A stretch of 64,000 bases of DNA from Hippopus hippopus (Eukaryota; Mollusca; Bivalvia; Cardiida; Cardiidae). This document shows positions 41,670 to 51,839 of the stretch, piece by piece. Position 1 is the stretch's first letter. Every line of letters begins with the position of its first letter. Both the position numbers and the translations under genes were made by a program. The DNA lies in the NCBI GenBank assembly GCA_946811185.2, contig OX328101.1, positions 18,956,122-19,020,121 on the forward strand, in the 5' to 3' direction. The notes under the pieces were generated by a model, which was not told the origin of the DNA, ran no database searches, and saw only the letters and a list, made by a program, of their open reading frames with translations.

Positions 41670-41918
41670 TCCTGCTCTGTGAAAAGATGGTTTAATGCAT
41701 TGCAAAAAAAAAAAAGTACCGACTCTTGTAAATCTGCACTATTCTCGCAGGTTGACCTGGGTTGAAACTTTTAGCTAATGGTCAATTTTCTGCATGTCAA
41801 CGGACCAATCTTCCTAATGATTGAGCCGTTTTTTGGACAAATATAACCAATGTGTGACGACTTGCTTGGCATAATAAATTGCGATGATACATTTAACCCC
41901 GAATTCCCAGAGTTTTTA
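41670..41918 (+). repeat. MITE M1 copy
   Basis: CTGTGAAAAGATGGTTTAATG start, decayed hairpin (CGCAGGTTGACCTGGGTTGA), GACTTGCTTGGCATAATAAA near the end. Confidence 0.62.
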
Positions 41919-41919
41919 A

Positions 41920-43125
41920 TGTAGCCTATAATGAAACCCAAAACGGACCAATAAATATTATGTTTCTATTGTATGTTACGAAACGTTGCAATTGACAGTT
42001 CGTGTTTAACCTGCAGGTGGAATAGCTATTGATTATTAATTGATGCCGAGTGTTTTTTGACACTTTTTCAATGAGACATTATACTGTAAAAAATTACCCA
42101 TCAGCATCACGTGTGAAGTTCATGCATTTAGCACTATTTATAAAAAAAATTGCCTTATTTTTGCCTTTTGTTTCTCATCTCCGTATGTTTAATTTTGAAT
42201 TGCTATATGACTGCTTTATCAAAACTTAGTTATTCGTATTTACTTGTCATACATAATGGACTGACCAGTTTTCGGGGGACTTAATTGGCAGTTTTAGTTT
42301 AGGCATATTTAAATGACGTCCTAATGACCAAAAACCTTTAATAACCAAACCACACAACTAAAAATGCATATTTAACCATAAATTCTTCTTGGAGCATGCA
42401 TATTCAACGGTAACAGCATAATTTATTTATGTCACCCTTCAATGTTGTGCCGGAAGCTGAATTGGCGCGTTAGAGAACATGACCTCTTTCGGGGCTTTCA
42501 CTATCTGTAGAACAGTTCATAGATAAAGAACTTAAAAACATCACGTACACCAAAACTCAACAAATGTTACCTATTACTAGAAGGAATTGCTTTCAAGAAC
42601 AAAAATGAATAATTCTTATCGAATTATCTTCAGTTTTTGAAGCGCGACGAAATTTACGGATGAGTGTCATGGCGGCCAATGGCCGTCTCGTGACATGAAC
42701 ACCATAATACCAGAACAGCAAGACTTAGGGCATTTTGGTCCCTTCTATCAATTTAAATACGCCTATGACTATAATATGGTCACATGACTTTATGGTATCA
42801 ACACTGACACATGTTGGGAGCTTTTCAGGATTAAAATTTAATGTTGGACGGAAAATTTAAATTTGGGACTTATCGGGTTGAAAAGAGTAATGAGAAATTT
42901 CTCTGTATAACTGATCTCTCGTATAGAAACATGCATACTGTCTTGTTTTTATTGCATTTCGTAAATTGACAGCAATGACACTGTTGTTTACATTCAAATA
43001 AGCAATTTACACAGAAACGTGACGTCATTCACTCCATAGTTCGCAAGGAAACTATGATATCATATTAGGTTCAAAATTAGGTACCCCTCAAAATAGGTCG
43101 GTCAACCATACCTATAAATGATCTG
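41920..43125. other. Intergenic, nothing recognised
   Basis: AT-rich without long frames. A small palindrome at 42665-42700 (GTGTCATGGCGGCCAATGGCCGTCTCGTGACA region) is the only structure noted. Confidence 0.45.
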
Positions 43126-43969
43126 AACATAGTGCGGTAGATATCCACACTGGTGAGACCTTACGTACTTGCTCCAGGTCAACGTTACTGCTCCTGTCAA
43201 TTCAACGTACCCGCTCCAGTAAAAAACATGGCTGCGCCCAAGAATTTTGCTAGGTAAGCACCAAAACATACTTCCATAACAATCAGATGAATAGATGTGC
43301 AGTAGACGGTTGTCGCACGGAATGTCTGCGATGTCAGTGCATATTTCTGTATTGTTCTTTTGGTGGTTGGTTATTTTTTAAAGACGTTTAATCCAACAAA
43401 CTTCCGTCAGCTACTATGATTTCTGAATAATCAACACGCGGGAGTCAGCAAAAAGCTTTGTTAAACATACAAACACAATAATCTGAAGTTTGTGCTTTGC
43501 CAAGCGATTCATATATGCTTTATTCACCACAGCTCTAAACAAAAACTATACGACATTCATTAAAGAGCAACTTTCTGTCAATTTTTGTAGGCAACGCTCC
43601 ACGCTCCAGAACTCAATAAAACGATCCAGCTCCTGAGTTGAAACAGAGAACGATATTATATGCGATTGTGTACGAGTTTAATCAAACAATTTTTCTTTTT
43701 TGATCAATATGTATAACTGTCTATTTGTCCGTGTTTCGGTTTTTCTGTCCGTCAGGTTTATTGTCCTTCTGATGCTTTTGAAATGAAATGTCATTATATA
43801 CATGAAGAGCTTGATGACAGACAGTATCATGCAAAGGGTGGATAACTATCATAACTATCATGCAGAAGATCCATAACTATTATAACTATCATCTTCGATA
43901 TCGTCATCACAAGACTCCTCTTCGTTAATATATAAATTATAAAATATAAATAAACATGCAAGGCGGGGT

Positions 43970-44095
43970 TTGTTCGATGCCTCGATTCAACAGCTCAGCC
44001 AAATTCTTTTCGGAGATTGATAATCGTCATTGCAGAAGGTTTCATTCCTCTTTCACCATTTGTCATTTTTCGAAGACGTTAATCTAGAATAGCAG
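43970..44095 (+). repeat. SINE tail, copy 3
   Basis: GGGTTTGTTCGATGCC (decayed B box) is followed by GCTCAGCCAAATTCTTTTCG and TTTCATTCCTCTTTCACCA, as in copy 1. Confidence 0.65.
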
Positions 44096-44373
44096 CCAGT
44101 AGCTTTCAAATATATTTATGCGAATTACTGGTAGTTATTGTCGAGTTATTGGTGCAAGGCAAAGTAAAGATGCAGACTTAATACTAGCTAATTCTAGAAA
44201 GGTCATTAATAAGAAAATGATTTCTGTGATGTGATTGAAATAACGCTGAAACAAACAAAACTCACAACCAACACAATTTAATCTTTATTGGGAAATTCGA
44301 ATGCATGTCAAAGACTTATTGCACATACATGTAAACACTACTCATCTAATGTTGATAAAGTAAAAAAAAAAAC

Positions 44374-44708
44374 GTTACTGCGAATTTTCGATTCGCGTTA
44401 CGACTTTTAAATGCGTTATTACGAGATTTTTTCACGTAAGTGCGACTTTTTTTGCTTTGTTACGTATTTTCAATTCACGTTATTACGAGATTTTTCGCGT
44501 TACTGCGACTTTTAAACACGTTATTACGTGTTTTAAAACACGTTATTAAAAGGTTTTTCGAGTTAGTGCAACTTTTTTTAGGTTGTTATATGTTTTAAAT
44601 TCATGTTATAACGTGTTTTAAAACACGTTATTACGAGATTTTTCGCCTTAGTGCGACTTCCTTTTTGCGTTATATGGTGTTTTGAATTCACGTTATTACG
44701 TGTTTTTG
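44374..44708. repeat. Degenerate tandem repeat (CGTTATTACGAGATTTTTCG)
   Basis: Four to five diverged units of about 65-100 bases. Each has CACGTTATTACG(A/T)G followed by TTTTCGCGTTA-type and GTGCGACTTTTT-type words. It lies in the centre of the large inverted repeat. Non-coding. Confidence 0.7.
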
Positions 44709-46615
44709 ATAAAAATATTTTACGTTCATTTTGACCCTTGTAGGCTTTCGTATGTAGGCTTTCGTAACAAAGTGATCATTTTCCGAAATCGATTTCACTT
44801 TCATATTTTTTATGTTTTTTAAAGTAAAGTAAGCGACTTTCAAGTGAGTGTTAATAATGTATGAAATGAATGTATTCAGCGATGATTGACCACTTTCATA
44901 CACAACTGTGTATATAAAATTGTTACAAACAACTTAATATCGTTACTTTCTGAAACAAATTGAGAAGACATCAAGGCCTATTAGACAAACCCGCCCACGC
45001 TCTCCCACCTCTCCCTTTCTCTCCTTTCCTTCCTTCCTCTCTCTCTCTCCATTTTTTCAAGATGGGTGTCTGATTCTGCCAGCTTAATAAAATTGGGGAG
45101 AGAAACAGAGAACCCGAGATCGCCTGAATACATGCCCAATAAGATTAGGCCTATTGATAGAAAAAAAAAAAGGTTCAACGTGTTTTAGAATTGTACTGCC
45201 ATTCAAGTATTTATCAAACTACACGTCTGAACCGATCTATATCGACAGGGATCTAGTTGCAGAAAACAGTTTAAATTGTGACTTAACTGAAAGATACTTA
45301 TCTCATTGATAGAATACAATGTGAAAAAAAGGAAAACATGCCCAGTGTTTTGCTTAGCATTCTACATCAGTTTATTCAAATTAGGAAATATTTGGTACAG
45401 GGTTAAAACAGACACTGCACTTGTTCTTTTGGGTGTATTATATTCCTGTAGAATTTACTATTTAGCCTCTAACTAATTACATAAACCGATGTCTATAGAT
45501 GTTCAGCTGATTTGAATATACAATCGGTCGTGCATAATGATGATTATTGCTATTATTAACGATGACGAACCTATGACTGTGACTACGATAATTAATATAG
45601 AATCTTGACCAAAATGACAAAATTGTTTACTGTAACACGAACCCATATACGCTTACCGTATTTTCAGCTCAGGAGCTGGATCGTTGTATTGAATTTAGGA
45701 GCATATTACGTTGTAATGCAAAAATGGCAAAATTTCATTTAATAACTGCAATTTGATTTTTTTCGGTTTATAGTTGTGAGGATAATCATTATATTGGTCA
45801 TCTGACACGGCACGCACTTCAGAATATCGAATGTACATGTTTTGCAAAGGTTTTTGGAGACTCCAAGAAGTGTTTTCCAGAAATCGTAGTCGCCGACGGA
45901 ACTTTGTCGGATTAAACGTCTTCAACAAACGATTAACCACCAAAAGAACTACAGATTAACGTGCACTGACATCCCAGACATTCCGTGCGACAACCTGCAA
46001 CTGCATATCTATTCAATACCATGTAAAAAAAATACGTTTTTGTGCTTACCTTGTGGAATCTTATGGGCGCAGCCATGTTTTTTACTGGAGCGGGTACGTT
46101 GAATTGACAGGAGCAGTAACGTTGACCTGGAGCAAGTACCTAAGGTCTCTCCAGTGTGATATCGGGATCACATACACATATAACAGACTAGAATGCACCA
46201 TACTGGGAAGGTTTTTTCCGTATCATGCATGTAGAACTCTTATGTTTATGTTCCACTTATCCCGCCAAATCCCGGAAATATGCGGTTTTCTGTTTCTGTT
46301 TTTACATTTAATTTTTTATATGATATTTTTCACAGTTATAAAGAAAAGATATATAATAAAAGGCACACTACAAATCAGAAGTTCTGTGTGGGCGTATAAG
46401 GTCTCGTTGCATGTGTAAAGAGGTTCCCTTCGAATTCTACCTTCGGTTTCATCCGATACGAACCGTTTGCACATGCAACCCGACCTGATCCTACCACATA
46501 AAAATGTAGATTGTCGGTATGTTCTTTGTGTATCTCGAATACAGTATCAAATGCACGCAATGTTTTTAAATGATGCTGTGTTACTGGTGCACTAGCAGTA
46601 CATTTCAAATATATA

Positions 46616-48144
46616 CTGAACCAAAAAAGAAATTTCCCCTGTGTTTAAGTGCAGATATACACAAATATGAAAATCAGGATTAAACTAGATTTATATACAT
46701 TGAAAGAGTATTTTATTGCGACTTTGTGTGAAAAAAATTATTGCTGAGGGTTTATCCAAAAGTAGTGAAATGGTAGTTAAAATGCGGGAGGGGTCGCTCA
46801 CCAAAATCACAAATTAATACCGGGTATGACCACCTTCAGCATGAAGGACTGCCTGGCATCGTTGGCGCATAGAACGGTTAAGTGTATTGATTTCGGCTTG
46901 TGGAATGTTGTTCCATTCCTGAATTAACGCTTGTCTTAGCTGAATGACGTTTGACGGTGGAATAGGGCGACGTCTAACACGCTGGTCCAAATTATCCCAA
47001 AGGTGTTCAATGGGATTCAGATCAGGGCTTTTGGCAGGCCAGTCATTAATAAATGCAATGTTATTCGCCCTGAGGAAATTCACATTGTCCCTAGCTGTAT
47101 GGCTTGTGGCATGATCATGCTGAAAAAGAGCGATATTGGCATTATTTTGAAACAGTGGGATAACGTGCCTCGCAAGAATTTCATCTCGGTAGCGTTGGGC
47201 ATTCAAATTCCCTTCGATAACGACGAGATTAGTGCGAAAGCCACGTGCAATGCCCGCCCAGACCAAGACAGAACCCCCACCCCCAAAACGATCTCGTTCA
47301 AGTACGCAACAGTCGGCATAACGTTCATTTCTCCTACGGTATACTCGAACCCTGCCATCACCTCGATGAATGGAAAACCTGGACTCGTCAGAGAAAAGAA
47401 CGCTATTCCATTGTTGTCTAAGCCAGCGTTGGTGTATACGTGCCCAATTAACACGATTTACGCGGTGACGTCGCGTCAAAACACAACCAACGTATGGACG
47501 ACGTGCACTTAGCCCACCCTCGCGCAAGCGATTGCGCACAGTTTGGGCAGATATACGGTTGTTATGTGTACCAGGGGTGTTAGCAGCAGTGGCTGTGGCA
47601 GTTTGAAAGCGATTGCGCAGGTGGGTATTCCGAATATAGCAGTCTTGGCCGCGCGTCGTGACGCGAGGACGTCCACTACGTTGTCGATCTTCCGTACGCC
47701 CTGTTGCTTGAAAACGTTGCCTAAGGTGTCGAATAGCACGAGTAGAACATCCAGTATTCATAGCAACAGCATTCATCGTCATACCAGCATTAAGCATGCC
47801 AATGCCACATTCGCGTAAATTTTGCGGAATTCTAGGCATATCAAAAATAAAGAAAACTAAAAAGAATTTAATTTTTTTCAACGTCTTTTTCTTATTGACA
47901 TGAAAGTCTATAAAATTAGACTGAACGGTTTCAAAAATATACACGAATTATACTGGTCCGTGCATGCACGTGAAAATCGCTTTCAGCGGGTTTCTTCTGC
48001 AAAATGCTTTCAATCGAGTTAAAATTTGTTTTATCGGACACAAAATCGTTCGCCCGAATATATGTAGGTCATCTGATATTTTGATTTTTTTTAATAACAT
48101 TGCATTTGCACTTAAACACAGGGGAAGTTTCTTTTTTGGTTCAG
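46616..48144 (-). mobile_element. Tc1-like transposon, apparently intact
   Basis: The 1,529-bp element has 40-bp near-perfect TIRs (CTGAACCAAAAAAGAAATTTC...) with TA on both sides (46614-46615, 48145-48146). It carries one uninterrupted transposase gene on the minus strand. Only a few mismatches between TIRs suggest youth. Confidence 0.92.
46814..47839 (-). CDS. Tc1-like transposase, 341 aa
   Basis: Intact. The start at 47839 (MPRIPQNLREC) is preferred over an upstream in-frame ATG that would add 35 Phe/Lys-rich residues. N-terminal HTH (MTMNAVAMNTGCSTRAIRHL) and GRPRVTT AT-hook-like linker. Catalytic residues D151 (FSDES), D242 (FQHDHATSH) and E278 (SPDLNPIEHLW). By my count 35 residues lie between the last two, giving DD35E rather than classic DD34E. 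WAGIARG and the nuclear-signal-like Arg clusters fit the family. Confidence 0.92.
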   Translation of the reverse strand: MPRIPQNLRECGIGMLNAGMTMNAVAMNTGCSTRAIRHLRQRFQATGRTEDRQRSGRPRVTTRGQDCYIRNTHLRNRFQTATATAANTPGTHNNRISAQTVRNRLREGGLSARRPYVGCVLTRRHRVNRVNWARIHQRWLRQQWNSVLFSDESRFSIHRGDGRVRVYRRRNERYADCCVLERDRFGGGGSVLVWAGIARGFRTNLVVIEGNLNAQRYRDEILARHVIPLFQNNANIALFQHDHATSHTARDNVNFLRANNIAFINDWPAKSPDLNPIEHLWDNLDQRVRRRPIPPSNVIQLRQALIQEWNNIPQAEINTLNRSMRQRCQAVLHAEGGHTRY

Positions 48145-48189
48145 TATAAATGCTGCTCTGCTCAGTCTCTGCTAGCTATTTACTCTTAA

Positions 48190-48410
48190 TTTAACCCTTA
48201 TCCTGCTAAATAAATGAAATGAAAATTCAAAGGCGGTGTTAAAAACCACCTTTTGCGGTTTCGAAGGTAATTTTTTGTAGGAGAAGATTCCCTTAGCGGA
48301 CAGTGTAGATCAAAGATCAGACTGCACGTTTTGTGCAGTCTGATCTTGACCTACACTGTCCGTAAAAGGTCAATGAGTCGCGCTTAGCAGCTTAAGGGTT
48401 AAGGCTAGTC
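48190..48410. repeat. Element M3, full copy
   Basis: CCTTATCCTGCTAAATAAATG start; perfect core AAGATCAGACTGCACGTTTT / GTGCAGTCTGATCTTGACC; end GAGTCGCGCTTAGCAGCTTA. Confidence 0.72.
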
Positions 48411-48559
48411 CATGTTTACAGACGACAAATTTACTGTCGCTCAGGGGATTAAATTTGTCATTTTAAGCGTCGAACTTTGATGGAAAAGGAGAGGAAAAAA
48501 AGACGGTTACCCGCGTTTTCTCCTTTTTCCAGAATGCTTTCGAAAGTCTTGTCACCCAC

Positions 48560-48790
48560 GTCGTTAACCACACAATCCCGAATTTTAGCGACAAAAGGTA
48601 TTTTGATTGATTATGGGAAAAGGATGAAATGCTGGTAATTAGCATTTTCTCCTTTTCCAACATTCTTTCCTCCATTTTCAAGAGCAAATTCAATCATTTT
48701 GGTTGCTTTTTATTTGTTGTTTGTGAATGCTCCAAACTTGGACAAGTCTAAAAGTTTGTCGTTTGGAACACGGGACTGTTTGGTCAAGGG
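48560..48790. repeat. MITE M2 copy
   Basis: ATGGGAAAAGGATGAAATGC TGG, CATTTTCTCCTTTTCCAACA and GACAAGTCTAAAAGTTTGTCG in family order. Confidence 0.62.
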
Positions 48791-49824
48791 TTCAAAGAAA
48801 GCCAGTAGGGTGCAAACTGCCCATCCCAAACCAACGATAAGTCCAAGAAAATTATGACGCCGTGACCTAGTTATTAGACATTGTATATAGTTATTGTTAC
48901 CGCGTGTGTGATGTACCGATCCCCCGTAATAGTGGGATAACACAGAGCTTTGATCTAATATTCATGTTTATTTCCGTGTGATATCCGCATGCTGTCATAT
49001 CCGTGTATGGCAAATATTCATTACGAACCAATTAGTTTGCACTACTTTCGTCGAATATTTCGAAATGGCCCTAGATATGACTTCCTTCCATTGCGCTTGT
49101 GATGCTGCCTGTTGTAATTAGATTGGTACGTCAGTATCAAGATAATTATTAATTGGACCTGATATAAGATGGCTTTTGCGATAAAAATTCAGAGAACAGT
49201 TAGATCTATTTAGGAAAAAATTACTCGAGTTATCGGCTAGCTTTATGACAGTTTTTTTTTTCAGATGAATAATCTTCATCACACAAATCACCTTGATTTC
49301 AGTGAAATAGAGACAATACGGATTGCCATATCTTACACATGTTTGAGAAAAGTATCATGTGACGCCTTTTGTGACCTCATTTTACACTACTCTTAGAAAA
49401 GTAGTAAATCTGATCTCATTCATAAAAAAAATCCAACGTAAAAAGAAACCAAAACATTTTTTGCACACTCTGACCGACTTTTTATGAAATATCGAAATGT
49501 GGTGGCAAGAATTAGGTTGGGTTTTGAGTCAAATGATTCAGGAGCAATAATGATTAACTTAATGCATATCATGCTAGCTCTCTTTAAAACAAAAGGACCT
49601 GCACACATTTGTACAATTTGTTCCTACAATAAACTTGCTCATCCTACTGTCTTTACAAATGTCATGGCGATTTATACTTGTGTAAAGCAGTCTACACATT
49701 ACCCACCAAAGCATCCAAATTATGTAAACATTACCCAGAAATGTAATACTGTGCCTGTATATATGGGCCCAAAAACAGCTATCATTGATGGTGCCTGGTG
49801 CTTCTTTGTCTTACTTACTTAATC
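48790..49824. other. Intergenic, one doubtful frame
   Basis: A 112-codon plus-strand frame (49484-49822) has no recognised domain and overlaps the LINE fragment's edge; it is left unannotated. A T-run and TTTTATGAAATATCG are the only other marks. Confidence 0.45.
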
Positions 49825-50478
49825 CTCCTCACTCTTCGCGGAGCATAGGGCCGCCACCAGATCTCTCCATCGGGCTCTGTCTTTAGCTGCAGCTTTTGCT
49901 TCTCCCCAGGACATTCTGATGTGTCGCAGCTCACTGTCTAGGGTCCTTCTCCAGGTGTTAACAGGACGTCCACGTTTTCTTTTGCCTTGGGGGTTCCAAT
50001 CTTGAGCTTGGCAGGCAATGTTTGGCTGTTCCTTCCTTAAGGTATGCCCAATCCATCTCCACTATCTCTGTTGTATGCAGTTGGTGATAGGGATTTGGCC
50101 TGTCTTCCGCCATAAATTAAGGTTTGCAACTTTGTCGGGCACTCTGATGCGCAAGATCCTTCTCGGGTAATTGTTGACAAAGACTTGTAGTTTGTTGTCT
50201 AAGCCTTCAGTTCTTCTCCAGGTTTCTGCACCATATAGAAGGACTGACTTGACATTTGAGTCGAACAGTCGGATTTTCGTCTTGGGGAGGACGTTTCTGT
50301 TGTTCCAGATTGGTCGAAAGGCCAGGAATGCCTGTCGACCTTTCCCAGTGCTGGCTTGGATATCTTGTTCTGTGTCTCCTCTTTTGCTGACAATGCTTCC
50401 AATGTAGGTGAAGTTGTCTACACCTTCAATGGTTTGTCCATTTTTGTCTTTCTTTGTCTGACACCCATATTTATAATG
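49825..50478 (-). pseudogene. Non-LTR retrotransposon 3' fragment (RTE-like reverse transcriptase tail)
   Basis: The open part 50062-50484 shows the C-terminal reverse-transcriptase blocks FTYIGSIVSK, KTKIRLFDSNVKSVLLYGAETW and NNYPRRILRI. After a TAG near 50062 the same frame continues with WRWIGHTLRK, KRKRGRPVNTWRRTL and AKDRARWRDLVAAL. The 5' end is cut where it meets a copy of another repeat at 50478 (ATGCTGCAAAG). A dead, 5'-truncated LINE. Confidence 0.82.
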
Positions 50479-50840
50479 CTGCAAAGAAATTTCTCGCGAT
50501 CAGATTGGATTATTAATATGCTCGGAATATATATTGCTGTCGACTGGCAGCAACTAGTGAACAGCTAGGTTTCCCTGTCGGGAGCCTCGTAGAATTACTG
50601 CCTGATACACTTCAACGCAAAATCTAAAACGGCGGCGTCGAATCGAAGCAAGTCGCCAACACGACAAATACAACTTATTTATACTTATCTCCCTTGATGG
50701 TTGTCATTAAAGCGGATAGAAGGTATTATTTTTGGAAATAAATAAAATTGTTAAATATATTATTGCTTGTTGTCATTCTAGAACAAATACACGGGGTTAA
50801 AACGAGCCATCCCTTCGTCATGTAAACAAAGCTTTAAGTG
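50478..50840 (+). repeat. Dispersed repeat E, copy 2
   Basis: Direct-orientation relative of 4478-4840 (AAGAAATTTCTCGCGATCAG ... CACGGGGTTAAAACGAGCC). Its left end truncates or was joined by the LINE fragment at 50478. Confidence 0.7.
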
Positions 50841-50999
50841 TCAAAAATAATATATTCTATTGCTAAAAAATAAACATATGGTCCTTTAAAGCAACTTATG
50901 CTTGTTTGTTTAGTTTTGCCAACAAATGGTAAAATGAATAGTTACTGTGAAGTTGGAAGTACGTCGAATCGCAGCGGCTTCACGCACTAAACTGCACCT

Positions 51000-51290
51000 T
51001 TTTTCCCACAGTTTTCAGTGTGTTTTGGGCATTTAGAAGGAAATTCGATTTCGTAAGCGTACTCGATTCGCGAGACCATAAAACAGGAAAATATCTCTTA
51101 TATACACCTTGGAGTGGTAAAACTTTGCAGTATAGTAAATTCGTGGTCCGGTCAGGTGGCAGGGCACTTGGAAACTTGTTCCCGGCCGTAGCGAGTTATG
51201 TCGCCACCTCTCTTTCGGCTTGGGGCGACATGATTTGCCACAGCCTTAAACAAGTTCCCAAGTGCCCTGCTACCTAACCGGACACCTAAT
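51000..51290 (-). repeat. Dispersed repeat G, copy 2 with terminal hairpin
   Basis: Hairpin 51160-51285: GGTGGCAGGGCACTTGGAAAC ... and its complement around TCTCTTTCGGCTTGGGG. A frame across it is accidental. Confidence 0.62.
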
Positions 51291-51724
51291 AATCTATGCC
51301 AGAACTAGATCCTCACTTTTGTCTTTATACATGTTCTTTTAGACCTTGCGCCATAAAACCTTAGTCAATATGTGAGTTGAATGACACCTAAGGGTAACAG
51401 AAAGGAAGTATATAGATGAAAAGGGAAAAAAAAAAACCCGAACTACTAACACCCCTACTGCCTGCCAAATACATTTATGATCGTTGACAGATTTCTCTGC
51501 AGTTGCATAGTCTGCCGCCATTGTAGATCAAGACCAGACGGCACAAAATGTGAAGTTTCATCACAGATTAACAATGCTCCACTTTGAAAAGGTACATACG
51601 CTCAAAAGAATCCTGAATATACAATAGTCCATTTGGCTGGCAAAGGAACTAACATTTTGGTTCAGAATCGTCTATCTAGAATTTGTGTACTGAAATTTCC
51701 AGGGGTAAAAGTTAAAAAACCTGA

Positions 51725-51835
51725 AAATACTGAAAATTGAGCTGGGGGCCTGGGGGCCGGTAGGGCCCCCGGTGGGTCCAGGGCAACGCCCTGGCCAGGG
51801 GTCCAGGGGGCCGGAGGCCTGCGGAAGCTCCTGAG
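51725..51835. repeat. GC-rich palindromic block
   Basis: GGGGGCCTGGGGGCCGGTAG, GGGCAACGCCCTGGCC and GGGGGCCGGAGGCC form short hairpins in an otherwise AT-rich tract. Looks like the end of a dispersed repeat. No frame. Confidence 0.55.
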
Positions 51836-51839
51836 ATTT

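Larger units (their letters stand above)
43130..46170. repeat. Large inverted repeat, ~520-bp arms
   Basis: Arms 43139-43650 and 45645-46168 are inverted and diverged copies sharing GTACTTGCTCCAGGTCAACG, ATGGCTGCGCCCA, the GTCGCACGGAATGTCTG block, AAGACGTTTAATCC and CGATCCAGCTCCTGAG. The ~2-kb centre has no recognisable gene but includes a tRNA-SINE tail and a degenerate tandem repeat. Could be an old foldback transposon or an inverted duplication. Confidence 0.72.

Noticed and set aside
44374..44708. CRISPR-like array
   Set aside because: Units are degenerate, adjacent without unique spacers of constant length, and the genome is eukaryotic.
46053..46418. 121-codon frame over the right arm of the large inverted repeat
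   Set aside because: The mirrored arm does not keep the frame; the conserved signal is on the opposite strand.
47003..47818. Plus-strand and other-frame ORFs across the Tc1 element
   Set aside because: Shadows of the Tc1-like transposase on the minus strand.
49484..49822. 112-codon plus-strand frame
   Set aside because: No domain recognised, lies beside a truncated LINE, and is not clearly above chance length for this region.
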